Source: Planctomycetota bacterium (GTDB taxonomy: Bacteria > Planctomycetota > Planctomycetia > Isosphaerales > Isosphaeraceae). From it: DNA of 20,669 nucleotides. Below the pieces are notes generated by a model. The model ran no database searches and was not told where the DNA came from. It worked only from the letters and a program-made list of their open reading frames with translations. The DNA lies in assembly GCA_021777685.1 (NCBI GenBank), contig JAJYDH010000045.1, positions 1 to 20,669 on the forward strand, read 5' to 3'. Positions 1-6,699 of this stretch are shown here, piece by piece (the first letter of the stretch is position 1; each line of letters starts with the position of its first letter). The position numbers and the translations under genes are program-made.

Positions 1-59
1 GAGCCCCACCATCTTCCCGAAATGCTGGTGGGGCTCGCCCGAGGCTCGACCCACCCTAC
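1..59. repeat. Palindromic GC-rich repeat, copy 1 (cut by window edge)
   Basis: Bases 26-59 form the right arm of an inverted repeat and bases 1-11 are what remains of the left arm, with a 14-base loop at 12-25. Bases 27-59 are identical, 33 of 33, to bases 19295-19327 at the other end of the window. The element lies just past the stop codon of the aldolase gene, so it could act as a terminator or mRNA-stabilising hairpin for it. There is no T-tract of the classic intrinsic-terminator kind. It looks like a dispersed REP-like element; that class is inferred from two copies only. Confidence 0.75.
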
Positions 60-89
60 GCATTCAGATAGACCGTCCGAATCGTTTGT

Positions 90-1217
90 TCAATACACCT
101 CGCCCGCTCGGACGACGTGGCCGCTGGTCCCGCCGGCGGCAGAGGCCCAGGGGGCGTAGCGGGCGTGCCAGCCCTCGGCGGCCCGGACGGTGGCGAGGTC
201 TTCCTTGGTCATCCCGTAGCGGGCGAACCAGGGGGTTCCGTGCTCCTGGACGACGGCGTCGACGTCGGCGACCCGCTTCAGGCCGTCGGTGGCGGCGAAC
301 CGGGTCCGGGCCTCGGCGCCGTCCTGGAGGAAGTACTCCTTCCAGAAGGCCCGGCCGCCCAGGACGCCCGAGCAGCCGGTCTCCATCGCCATCTTGACCT
401 GCTTGAGGTAGTCCGGGTAATCCACCCCGGCCGACAGGAGGACCCAGGGGCGCTCGCTGGCCTCGGAGAGGGCGTGCAGGTTGTCGACGAGCTGCGAGTC
501 GGACTCGTGCCCGAGCGTGCCGGGGAACTCCGACTTGTAGACGTCGCAGAACCGGCTGATCTGGCGGGCGGCCTCGATGGTCGTCTCGGCCTTGCGGTCG
601 AGGTACGACTTGTCGGTCTTCTTCTCGCCGTTATAGGGGAAGGAGACCGGCTCCAGGAGGAACAGGATGTCGTACTTGATGCACTCGGAGTAGACGTGCT
701 GGATGAACGAGAACTGGTGCTCGGCCGAGACCAGCTCGCCGGGCTCGAACGGGGCGAGGATCTTGACGGCGTCGGCGCCCATCAGCTTGATCTTCTCGAC
801 CGACCAGCCGGGCTCGACCTCGCCCATCGGGCCGCCGTGCTTGTTCTTGCCGCTGCCCGACTTCTCGACGCGGACGAGCATCCCCTTGGCCGGCGGCATC
901 GCCTCGGTGGCGATGGCCGGCCAGGCGCCGTAGTAGGCGTCGATCAGCACGCCCGAGGCGGCCGGGGCCATCTCCCGCATCATGTCGAGCTTGGCGTCGA
1001 CGATCTCTTCGTAGGTCGGCTCGCGGTCCTGTCCCTTGGCCTTGAGGGCCTTGGCGGCCATCTCGATCATCGAGCTGTTCTGGTCGAAGGCGACCATCGT
1101 CAGCGTCCCGTTGGGGTTGCTGATCCGCTGGAGCCCTCGGAGCTTGCCGGGGGTCAGACCCTTGCCGAGGAGGGCGGTGGCGCCCAGGTGTCGCGTGGCG
1201 GGGGCGGCGATGGCCAT
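90..1217 (-). CDS. LacD-like class I aldolase (tagatose-1,6-bisphosphate aldolase family)
   Basis: A 375-residue cytoplasmic protein resembling the LacD/DeoC-like family. These class I aldolases split ketose 1,6-bisphosphates such as tagatose 1,6-bisphosphate into dihydroxyacetone phosphate and glyceraldehyde 3-phosphate through a lysine Schiff base. Visible family features are the strand AFDQNSS (residues 43-49), DAVKILAPFEP (149-159), LLEPVSF (187-193), CDVYKSEFPG (224-233) with Lys228 the probable Schiff-base lysine, LLSAGVD (260-266) and the phosphate-binding GVLGGRAFWKE (284-294). It is longer than typical LacD (about 325 residues), mostly through a C-terminal tail past residue ~335. The ATG at 1217 has GGGAGA upstream. 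No tagatose or lactose pathway genes are nearby, so the true substrate (tagatose, fructose or a sulfo-sugar phosphate) is open. Family assignment is firm; substrate is not. Confidence 0.88.
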   Translation of the reverse strand: MAIAAPATRHLGATALLGKGLTPGKLRGLQRISNPNGTLTMVAFDQNSSMIEMAAKALKAKGQDREPTYEEIVDAKLDMMREMAPAASGVLIDAYYGAWPAIATEAMPPAKGMLVRVEKSGSGKNKHGGPMGEVEPGWSVEKIKLMGADAVKILAPFEPGELVSAEHQFSFIQHVYSECIKYDILFLLEPVSFPYNGEKKTDKSYLDRKAETTIEAARQISRFCDVYKSEFPGTLGHESDSQLVDNLHALSEASERPWVLLSAGVDYPDYLKQVKMAMETGCSGVLGGRAFWKEYFLQDGAEARTRFAATDGLKRVADVDAVVQEHGTPWFARYGMTKEDLATVRAAEGWHARYAPWASAAGGTSGHVVRAGEVY

Positions 1218-1364
1218 CGTAGGGGAATCTCCCGTCGCCCCGGACGATTGGCGGGGCGACGCATGGGTTCGGGTTCGCGGCCGCGCCCCGTCGGGCCTCC
1301 CCGGAGGCCCGGCGGCCGTCCGCGGCTCGCGGTTCGGGATCGATCGATCGTCCGTCAGCGAGCG

Positions 1365-1392
1365 ATTTTAGCGACCGGCGGCGCCTTTGCAA
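1365..1392 (-). promoter_or_regulatory. Candidate sigma70-type promoter for the aldolase gene
   Basis: Read on the minus strand, TTGCAA (1392-1387) is followed after 16 bases by TAAAAT (1370-1365), matching nine of the twelve consensus positions. Transcription would start near 1358, leaving a leader of about 140 bases before the ATG at 1217. Found by eye only. Confidence 0.45.
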
Positions 1393-1409
1393 GCATCCGG
1401 GGCCCCGAG

Positions 1410-1438
1410 TTGCATCGGCACGGATCTTGCCCGATACT
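1410..1438 (+). promoter_or_regulatory. Candidate sigma70-type promoter for the EcsC-family gene
   Basis: TTGCAT (1410-1415), a 17-base spacer and GATACT (1433-1438) lie about 75 bases upstream of the ATG at 1514. The match is moderate (seven of twelve). It sits back to back with the aldolase promoter candidate, only 17 bases away, which is the layout expected for a divergent gene pair. Confidence 0.3.
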
Positions 1439-1513
1439 GTGTGTTCCACCCAGATCCCCAACATCACCCGCGAGCGGGCGCCGGCCCCCCGGCCGGCGCG
1501 GAGGGCCCCGACC

Positions 1514-2563
1514 ATGCCCCTGAGCGACTACGAGGCCGAGCAGGTCCGCCAGATCTCCCTCTGGAAGTCGGAGCGGCCGAGCCTGTTCATGGACGCCTAT
1601 CGGGGGCTCTCCCGGCCGATCTCCCGGCTGGTCGCCCGGGTCGTCCCCAAGGGGATGGTCCACAAGGCCCTGGCCGAGGTCGAGGCGGTGGCCGAGAAGG
1701 CCGACACCGTCGGCGACTTCCTCGTGAGGGCGGGGGCTTCGAGCGTGGGCGACCTGCTCGACCGGCCGCTGGAGGAGTGCGACCAGCTCGCCATGACCTT
1801 CTCCGCCCGGTCGGAGCACCTCGCCCTGCTCGAAGGGGTGGTGCCGGCCGCCGGCGGGGTCGCGATCCCGGGCGTGGGCGGGGCCGTGACCTCGATCGTC
1901 GAGACCCCCCTCTTGCTGACGGCCACGCTCCGGGCCGTCCGCCGGATCGGCCATTGCTACGGCTTCCCGCTCGACTCGGACGCCGACCGCCGGTTCGTCC
2001 TGGCGATCCTCGACGTCGCCAACGAGGACGACCCGCCCGGGTCCGACGAGGAACGGCTGGGGCTCTGGTCCCCCGAGGGCCCTTACGGCGCCTCGGCCGA
2101 CGGCCGGCGGCCCGGGGACGACGTCGAGGGCGCGATGATCGACGACCTGCCGCTCCAGGCGATCCCGTTCCTGGGCGACGCCGCCAACCTGGTGCTCGAC
2201 TACGCGTTCGTCCGCCGGGCCGACGACACCGCCCGAAGGGTCTTCCAGGAGCGCTGGCTCCGGGCCAACGGGAAGGTCGAGTCGATCCCGCCGGCGCCCG
2301 GATTCCGTCGGCGAAGCTCGGTCGAGGGGCTGGCCCGGGCCGGGTCGGAGCTGGCTTATGCGGGCGCCTACGGGGTCGCCTTCGGCGTGACCTTCCCGGC
2401 GAGCCTGGCCGGCGCCGCCCTGGCCTCGGTCGCCCCCCGGGCGGCGCTCAAGGGGCTCCGGGACGGCGCCTCGGCGGCGGGTCGGGACGCCCGCGACGTC
2501 GCCGAGGGCTTCCGCCATTCGACCCGGCCGGATGCGGCCATGCCGCTCCCCTCGCCCGCCTGA
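1514..2563 (+). CDS. EcsC family protein
   Basis: A 349-residue protein resembling the EcsC family, named after the third product of the Bacillus ecs locus. The family's biochemical role is unknown. Recognisable features are the N-terminal YEAEQVRQISLWKSE segment, a helix around residues 35-65, and the glycine-rich hydrophobic stretch VVPAAGGVAIPGVGGAV (109-125) followed by a leucine-rich helix (TPLLLTATLRAVRRIGHCYG, 131-150). A second apolar segment, YAGAYGVAFGVTFPASLAG, lies near 282-300 and may associate with membrane. The open frame extends upstream to 1427, but the ATG at 1514 is preferred because GGAGG (1500-1504) sits nine bases before it and family similarity begins there. It is divergent from the aldolase and convergent with the next gene. 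No ecsAB-like ABC transporter is present, so any link to export is unsupported. Confidence 0.82.
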   Translation: MPLSDYEAEQVRQISLWKSERPSLFMDAYRGLSRPISRLVARVVPKGMVHKALAEVEAVAEKADTVGDFLVRAGASSVGDLLDRPLEECDQLAMTFSARSEHLALLEGVVPAAGGVAIPGVGGAVTSIVETPLLLTATLRAVRRIGHCYGFPLDSDADRRFVLAILDVANEDDPPGSDEERLGLWSPEGPYGASADGRRPGDDVEGAMIDDLPLQAIPFLGDAANLVLDYAFVRRADDTARRVFQERWLRANGKVESIPPAPGFRRRSSVEGLARAGSELAYAGAYGVAFGVTFPASLAGAALASVAPRAALKGLRDGASAAGRDARDVAEGFRHSTRPDAAMPLPSPA

Positions 2564-2606
2564 TGCACGGGCCCGCTTAGGATCGCCCATTCAATTAACT
2601 TCCTGT

Positions 2607-2727
2607 TTTGGAGTGCGGGAGCTTGCTCCCGCTCTGTCCCCGGGAGCTTGCTCCCGGCCGCGGACGTCCGACAGATCCGGGAGCAAGCTCCCTCCGTGAA
2701 AGCGGGAGCAAGCTCCCGCACTCCAAA
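2607..2727. repeat. Nested palindromic element with four GGGAGC-GCTCCC hairpins
   Basis: The outer arms 2607-2633 and 2701-2727 are perfect 27-bp inverted copies. Each contains its own hairpin core, at 2615-2632 (loop TT) and 2702-2719 (loop AA). Two more cores lie inside, at 2640-2657 (loop TT) and 2677-2692 (loop AA). A perfect palindrome CGGACGTCCG sits at 2661-2670, close to the centre. The whole can fold as one long stem or four short hairpins, and could form a cruciform. Such GGGAGC-TT/AA-GCTCCC units look like dispersed REP-type repeats, but only this one cluster is present here. Confidence 0.85.
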
Positions 2728-2803
2728 GAGTTCGCCGTGAAAATGGGCCGTTATTGAATCGACGATCCTGAGACTGTCCGATCCATCCGAAATGACCGAT
2801 CGC

Positions 2804-2857
2804 CGATGGTCGATGGCCGATCGGAAACCTCAGCCCATCCTCGACCATCGACCATCG
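2804..2857. repeat. GATGGTCGATGG-type inverted repeat
   Basis: CGATGGTCGATGG (2804-2816) is perfectly inverted at 2845-2857, and a further CGACCATCG half-copy lies at 2863-2871. A related copy, CGATGGTCGATG, is at 5792-5803 in the next convergent junction. The arms are themselves a doubled GGTCGAT/ATCGACC unit. Function unknown. Confidence 0.6.
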
Positions 2858-2923
2858 TGAATCGACCATCGGGGCCGCGAATGATCGGGCCATCCCGGTT
2901 CCGTTTTCCGCCCCGATCCGCGC

Positions 2924-3625
2924 TCAGCCGGCCTTGCCGATCGTGAACGGGAGGTCGAAGAAGGCCGTCGGGGCCGGCTTCGGGGCGATCGGGGCCGGTT
3001 TCGGGGCGATCGAGGGGGCCGGGCGGGGCGTCGAGGCCGCCGGCTTCGGGCTCGCCGGGGCCTTCGCGGGCTCGGGCGAAAACGAACCCAACGGCTCGCG
3101 GGCGGGCGCGACGACCGGGGCGGGGGCGGGAGCGGCAAGGGCAGGGGCCTTCGCCTCGCGCCGGTGCTGGCGGAATTCCTTGATCGCGCGGAAGAAGCCC
3201 CGTTCGGCGGCGGCCTCGTACTTCCGGGCCAGGCACGCTTCCTTCGAAGGGTCGAACATCGCCCGATGGCCGGCCTCGACCGGGTCTTCCCCGTTCGCCT
3301 CGGCCTCGGCCTGCGCCTTCTCGACCCGTTCGGTGAGCGCGGCGGTCTCCTGGAGCACGGCGCGTTCCATCCGGACGGCGCAGGTGGCGGCGCGGCGGAT
3401 CAGGACGCGGCCCATCTCGTCGACCGGGCCGAAGTCGGCCTCGAAGGCGGCGAACGTCCGCTCGACCTCGTCGGCGTCCTCATTCGGCAGGACGACCCCC
3501 GCTCCGGTCAGGCCGTGCTTGAGCGCGTTGGCCCGCGACTTCTCCTTGCCGGCCTCGGTCTTCGGCCCGGTGCTCTTGAGGGCGTTGGCGCGGTTGGCGG
3601 CGATCCGGGCTTCGCTGGCGGGCAT
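2924..3625 (-). CDS. Hypothetical protein with conserved basic N-terminus and Pro/Ala-rich tail
   Basis: A 233-residue protein of unknown function. The N-terminus carries the pattern ANRANALKSTGPKTEAGK (10-27) followed by SRANALKHGLTG (30-41). I recognise this as a motif shared by many uncharacterised proteins of planctomycetes and related phyla, often in several copies per genome. A helical, charged middle (about 50-160) includes VERTFAAFEADFGPVDE and a Glu/Ala-rich segment likely to form coiled coil. The tail (about 160-220) is Ala/Pro/Lys-rich with APKPAPIAPKPAP repeats and ends in FFDLPFTIGKAG. No signal peptide or membrane helix is seen. The ATG at 3625 has GAGGA about eight bases upstream. 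The frame stays open far upstream through GC bias only. It follows the FKBP gene on the same strand after 131 bases. A nucleic-acid-binding role for the basic motif would be a guess. Confidence 0.75.
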   Translation of the reverse strand: MPASEARIAANRANALKSTGPKTEAGKEKSRANALKHGLTGAGVVLPNEDADEVERTFAAFEADFGPVDEMGRVLIRRAATCAVRMERAVLQETAALTERVEKAQAEAEANGEDPVEAGHRAMFDPSKEACLARKYEAAAERGFFRAIKEFRQHRREAKAPALAAPAPAPVVAPAREPLGSFSPEPAKAPASPKPAASTPRPAPSIAPKPAPIAPKPAPTAFFDLPFTIGKAG

Positions 3626-3756
3626 GGGTCGGTCCTCGGTGCGGGTGAGGATGGGGTGCTTTCCCCTTCCGTCCCATATATTCAGAACGAAGCCACGCCC
3701 TTTATTCCTGTTTCTGGCCGGATTCGAAAGATTTCTCGAAAATCCTCCGGGCAACC

Positions 3757-4164
3757 TCAGCGGATCTTGAGCAGCTCGATGTCGAAGATGAGCGTGGAGT
3801 CCGGCGGGATGCCGGGCACTCCTCGCGCCCCGTAAGCCTGCTCGGGCGGGATGACCAGCCGGCGGACGCCCCCGGCCTGCATGCCGACGAGGCCGATGTC
3901 CCACCCCTTGATGACCACGCCCTGGCCCACCCGGAACTCGAAGGGCTGGTTCCTCGCGAGCGAGCTGTCGAACTCCTTGCCGTCGACGAGCTTGCCGACG
4001 TAGTGGACCGAGACCGAGTCGCCCGCCTTGACCGCCGGCCCCGAGCCGACCTTGATGTCGACGATCCTCGTCGTCTTCGGCCGGAACATCGCGATCCCGA
4101 ACGCGATCAGCGCCACCAGGGCGAGCATCCCGCCCATCGTCAGCCGGACTTGGGGCCTGTCCAT
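3757..4164 (-). CDS. Membrane-anchored FKBP-type peptidyl-prolyl cis-trans isomerase
   Basis: A 135-residue single-domain FKBP preceded by an N-terminal membrane helix (about residues 10-27, MGGMLALVALIAFGIAMF), so the enzyme domain is probably anchored on the outer face of the cytoplasmic membrane. It catalyses cis-trans isomerisation of X-Pro bonds during folding. The FKBP core runs from about 33 to 135, with VSVHYVGKLVDGKEFDSS (51-68), the pocket segment GVVIKGWDIGLVGMQAGG (82-99), RRLVIPPEQAYG (101-112) and TLIFDIELLKI (124-134). The expected pocket residues Tyr55, Asp66, Val84-Ile85, Trp88, Tyr111 and Phe127 are all present, so it should be active. The start at 4164 is supported by GGAGGAG about 11 bases upstream. 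A short hairpin just before that ribosome-binding site may tune translation. Confidence 0.92.
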   Translation of the reverse strand: MDRPQVRLTMGGMLALVALIAFGIAMFRPKTTRIVDIKVGSGPAVKAGDSVSVHYVGKLVDGKEFDSSLARNQPFEFRVGQGVVIKGWDIGLVGMQAGGVRRLVIPPEQAYGARGVPGIPPDSTLIFDIELLKIR

Positions 4165-4175
4165 CCGAGGTCGTT

Positions 4176-4196
4176 CTCCTCCGAGCCAAAGCTCGG
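4176..4196 (-). promoter_or_regulatory. Leader hairpin abutting the FKBP ribosome-binding site
   Basis: In the mRNA of the FKBP gene, CCGAGC (4196-4191) can pair with GCTCGG (4186-4181) across a four-base loop. The downstream arm overlaps the first two bases of the GGAGGAG Shine-Dalgarno sequence (4182-4176). A modest effect on translation is possible. The structure was read by eye, with no energy calculation. Confidence 0.35.
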
Positions 4197-4209
4197 CGTG
4201 TCCATGTCC

Positions 4210-4240
4210 GGTGGGTTTCGCTGCCGCTCACCCACCCTAC
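4210..4240. repeat. Short repeat-like hairpin ending CCCACCCTAC
   Basis: GGTGGGT (4210-4216) pairs with ACCCACC (4230-4236) over a 13-base loop, and the element ends in CCCACCCTAC (4231-4240). The same ten bases end the palindromic repeats at 50-59 and 19318-19327, so it may be a diverged relative. It lies between the divergent FKBP and DUF1501 genes, unlike the other repeats, which lie at gene 3' ends. Confidence 0.5.
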
Positions 4241-4285
4241 AAGAACAGGGCCTCGAAGCGCCTTCAACCCCTCGGCGTCCGGCCC

Positions 4286-4314
4286 TGGACCGTCCCGCCA
4301 GCAAATGTTAAACT
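4286..4314 (+). promoter_or_regulatory. Candidate promoter for the DUF1501 gene
   Basis: TGGACC (4286-4291), a 17-base spacer and TAAACT (4309-4314) match eight of twelve sigma70 consensus positions. A TG at 4306-4307 gives an extended -10 element. Transcription would start near 4321, about 40 bases before the ATG at 4362. Confidence 0.4.
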
Positions 4315-4361
4315 CCAGGCGACAGGCATGGCTCACCGCACTCGACCCCGGAGGCACCCCG

Positions 4362-5744
4362 ATGGGCCCCATCGAACCGACCCGCACAGGCGGGAGACTC
4401 TCGACCCGGCGCTCGTTCCTCCAGGTGGGGTCTTCGGGGCTCGTGGGGATGAGCCTGCCGGGTTTGCTGGCGGGCCGGGCCGCGTCGGCGGCGGCGGGAT
4501 CGAGGCCGGGGCGGGCGAAGTCGGTGATCGTGATCCTGCTCAGCGGCGGGCTGGGCCAGCACGACTCGTTCGACATGAAGCCCGAGGCTCCCGACGGGAT
4601 TCGCGGCGAGTTCAAGCCGATCGACACGGCCGTCCCCGGCATCCGGGTCTGCGAGCACCTCCCCGCGATGGCGGCCAGGGCCGGCAAGCTAGCGATCGTC
4701 CGGTCGATGGCCCACCCCGAGGGGAACCACCTGCTGGCGGTCCACCGGGTCCTGACCGGCCAGGCGTCGAGCCCCCGAGGGGCCAGCGACCTCGACCGGG
4801 TCGCCACCCGCGACGACTTCCCGTGCTACGCCGCCGCGCTCGACAAGGTCAGGCGGCGCGACGACGGCATCCCCAGCGGCGTGGCCTTGCCGCTCCGGCT
4901 GGTGGAAGGGCCGCTCACCTGGCCGGGGCAGGACGCCGGCTTCCTCGGCCCTCGCCACGACCCCTGGCAGCTCCGGCTCGACCCGAACAAGCCCGAGTCG
5001 AGGGACGACAGCCTCGCCCTGCCCGACGGGCTCGACGCCGGCCGGCTCCATCGCCGTCGCCACCTGCTGGGCCAGGCCGCCGTGCCCTCGCCCGGTGACG
5101 CCTTCGTCGACCAGCAGGACGCCGCGCTCGCGCTGCTCTGCGACGGCCGGGTCGGCAAGGCCCTGGACGTCGACCGCGAGGACCCCCGGCTCGTCGACCG
5201 CTACGGCCGGCATCTGTTCGGCCGGTCGCTGCTGATGGCCCGCCGGCTGGTCGAGGCCGGGGTGCCGATCGTCCAGGCGACGATGGGGATCGTCCAGACC
5301 TGGGACACGCACGTCGCCAACTTCCCCAAGCTCAAGGACAGCCTGCTCCCCGCGCTCGACCGGGCCGTCTCGACCCTGCTCGACGACCTGGAGGCCCGGG
5401 GGCTGCTCGACGAGACGCTGGTGGTGATGCTCGGCGAATTCGGCCGGACGCCGAAGATCAGCGAGCTGACCCCGGGCGCCGTGCCGGGCCGCGACCACTG
5501 GCCGAAGGTCTTTCCCGCCGTCTTCGCCGGCGGGGGCGTGGTCGGGGGCCAGCTCATCGGCAAGTCCGACCGCCTGGGCGCCTATCCGCTCTCGCGGAGC
5601 TTCGGCCCGCCCGACCTCGCCGCCACGATCTACAACGCCCTGGGCGTCGACCCCGCGACCGAGATCCGGGATCGGCTCAACCGCCCCCTGCGGCTCTGCT
5701 CGGGCGAGGTCATGACCCCGCTCTACACCACGGCGGCGGTCTGA
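4362..5744 (+). CDS. Tat-exported DUF1501 family protein
   Basis: A 460-residue protein resembling the DUF1501 family, which is abundant in planctomycetes and related to the alkaline phosphatase/sulfatase superfamily; its substrates are unknown. The N-terminus has a twin-arginine signal, STRRSFLQVGSSGLVGMSL (14-32), then an Ala-rich cleavage region near 40-46, so it is probably exported folded. Family landmarks are SVIVILLSGGLGQHDSFDMKP (54-74, with the metal-site-like Asp68/Asp71), RSMAHPEGNH (114-123), QTWDTH (312-317), VVMLGEFGRTP (354-364), GRDHWP (376-381) and DLAATIYNALGVDP (418-431). The frame opens earlier, at 4305. The ATG at 4362 is chosen because GGAGG (4350-4354) lies just upstream and the Tat motif then falls at a normal distance. 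DUF1501 genes often pair with DUF1549/DUF1553 cytochrome-like genes; none is adjacent here, so it is an orphan. Confidence 0.92.
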   Translation: MGPIEPTRTGGRLSTRRSFLQVGSSGLVGMSLPGLLAGRAASAAAGSRPGRAKSVIVILLSGGLGQHDSFDMKPEAPDGIRGEFKPIDTAVPGIRVCEHLPAMAARAGKLAIVRSMAHPEGNHLLAVHRVLTGQASSPRGASDLDRVATRDDFPCYAAALDKVRRRDDGIPSGVALPLRLVEGPLTWPGQDAGFLGPRHDPWQLRLDPNKPESRDDSLALPDGLDAGRLHRRRHLLGQAAVPSPGDAFVDQQDAALALLCDGRVGKALDVDREDPRLVDRYGRHLFGRSLLMARRLVEAGVPIVQATMGIVQTWDTHVANFPKLKDSLLPALDRAVSTLLDDLEARGLLDETLVVMLGEFGRTPKISELTPGAVPGRDHWPKVFPAVFAGGGVVGGQLIGKSDRLGAYPLSRSFGPPDLAATIYNALGVDPATEIRDRLNRPLRLCSGEVMTPLYTTAAV

Positions 5745-5791
5745 TTCACGGGCCCACGGATTCTGTCCGATACTCGGGCATGATCGATGCG

Positions 5792-5803
5792 CGATGGTCG
5801 ATG
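5792..5803. repeat. CGATGGTCGATG repeat copy
   Basis: Twelve bases match the arm of the inverted repeat at 2804-2816. This copy also lies in a convergent intergenic gap (5745-5861), and CTGTCCGAT occurs upstream of it in both places. No strong terminator hairpin was recognised in the rest of the gap. Confidence 0.4.
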
Positions 5804-5861
5804 TGCGAACCGGCGAGCATGCCGGATCTCGGCCGTCGATCATTCAGCCCCGGCCGGGCGA

Positions 5862-6650
5862 TCAGCCGGCGGCGTGGGCCAGCTCGGCCGCCCCGGCCCG
5901 GGAATCCTGGGATTCGGGGAGGATCGCGATCGTGTCGATGTCCCCCACCGCGAGCTTGTACCCCGCTCCGATCAGCAGCCGGATGCAGGCGTTCTTGTCG
6001 GGCTCGATCAGGTGCTTGTGCTCGTACATGATGATGTCAGGCCGACAGTCGGCCGCGAGCAGGTTCTTGACGGTCTCGTAGTCGTATCCCTCGGTGTCGA
6101 TCACGACGATGTCGGGCCGGGCGTTCAGCTCGGCGAAGAGGCCTCCGAACGTGATGACCGGGACCGTCTCGGTCACGATCGCGGCCTCCAGGCCGGGGAC
6201 GCAGGGGGCGTGCCTCATGAGGACCTCGCGCCGAAAGGACGCGATCTGAAAGAGCCACTCGGGCCCCGGGGTGCCGGGCCTGACCCGGTACAGGGACGCC
6301 TCGCCGGGGGCCTTTCCGACGGCCGCCCTCTTGAAGACGAGGCCGTCGATCCCCGCGTAATTCGACCTCAATTGCTCGAAGTAGTCGGCCTGCGGCTCGA
6401 TCAGGCATCCCTTCAGCAGGCCCCTCTGGACGTATTCATGGAGCGGGTCGCCGTCGACCCCGTTGAAGGCGCCGACCTGGACGAAAGAGGGGGATTCCTT
6501 CCGGCGGAGCAGGTATTCGCAGAGGACCATGTCGAACGACACGTCCAGTTGCGAGGACGGGGTCGAGCGGAAGGCCCGGGGCGAGCGGACGATCGTGAAC
6601 CCCCCGACGGCGAGCACGTGATGGAGAAAACGCTTGATGCGGTCGCCCAT
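5862..6650 (-). CDS. FkbM family methyltransferase
   Basis: A 262-residue SAM-dependent methyltransferase of the FkbM type; such enzymes O-methylate sugars or polyketides and are frequent in surface-glycan clusters. The SAM-binding Rossmann core begins with FVQVGAFNGVDGDPL (56-70), followed by GCLIEPQ (81-87) at the end of strand 2 and AAVGKAPGEASLY (109-121). The family-typical VVIDTEGYDYE (182-192), with Asp185 and Glu187, and IIMYEHKHL (206-214) follow. The motifs expected for activity are present. No signal peptide is seen. It is the last gene of a three-gene operon after the epimerase and the glycosyltransferase, 49 bases past the stop of the latter. GGAG lies about ten bases before the ATG at 6650. 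The likely substrate is the sugar made or transferred by its neighbours (inference). Confidence 0.88.
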   Translation of the reverse strand: MGDRIKRFLHHVLAVGGFTIVRSPRAFRSTPSSQLDVSFDMVLCEYLLRRKESPSFVQVGAFNGVDGDPLHEYVQRGLLKGCLIEPQADYFEQLRSNYAGIDGLVFKRAAVGKAPGEASLYRVRPGTPGPEWLFQIASFRREVLMRHAPCVPGLEAAIVTETVPVITFGGLFAELNARPDIVVIDTEGYDYETVKNLLAADCRPDIIMYEHKHLIEPDKNACIRLLIGAGYKLAVGDIDTIAILPESQDSRAGAAELAHAAG

Positions 6651-6699
6651 GAAAGACCGTCTCCGATGACCTTGGGTTGCGCGGGACCGTCGCCGGAGA

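Larger units (their letters stand above)
2564..2923. other. Repeat-filled convergent intergenic region
   Basis: This 360-base gap separates the stops of two convergent genes and holds no credible gene. It contains two unrelated repeat structures: a 121-bp nested palindromic element at 2607-2727, and a GATGGTCGATGG-type inverted repeat at 2804-2857. The flanks are unremarkable. The hairpins may end transcription from both sides. Confidence 0.7.

Noticed and set aside
2607..2727. CRISPR array
   Set aside because: The repeats alternate in orientation, the spacers are very short and unequal, and no cas genes are near. It is a palindromic repeat cluster.
2924..4807. A single 627-residue minus-strand protein
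   Set aside because: The frame is open only through GC bias. It runs across the FKBP gene and the DUF1501 gene in another frame. The conserved protein begins at the ATG at 3625 behind a ribosome-binding site.
5745..5861. Intrinsic terminator between the DUF1501 and FkbM genes
   Set aside because: Only short imperfect stems and no T-tract could be found, so no terminator is called.
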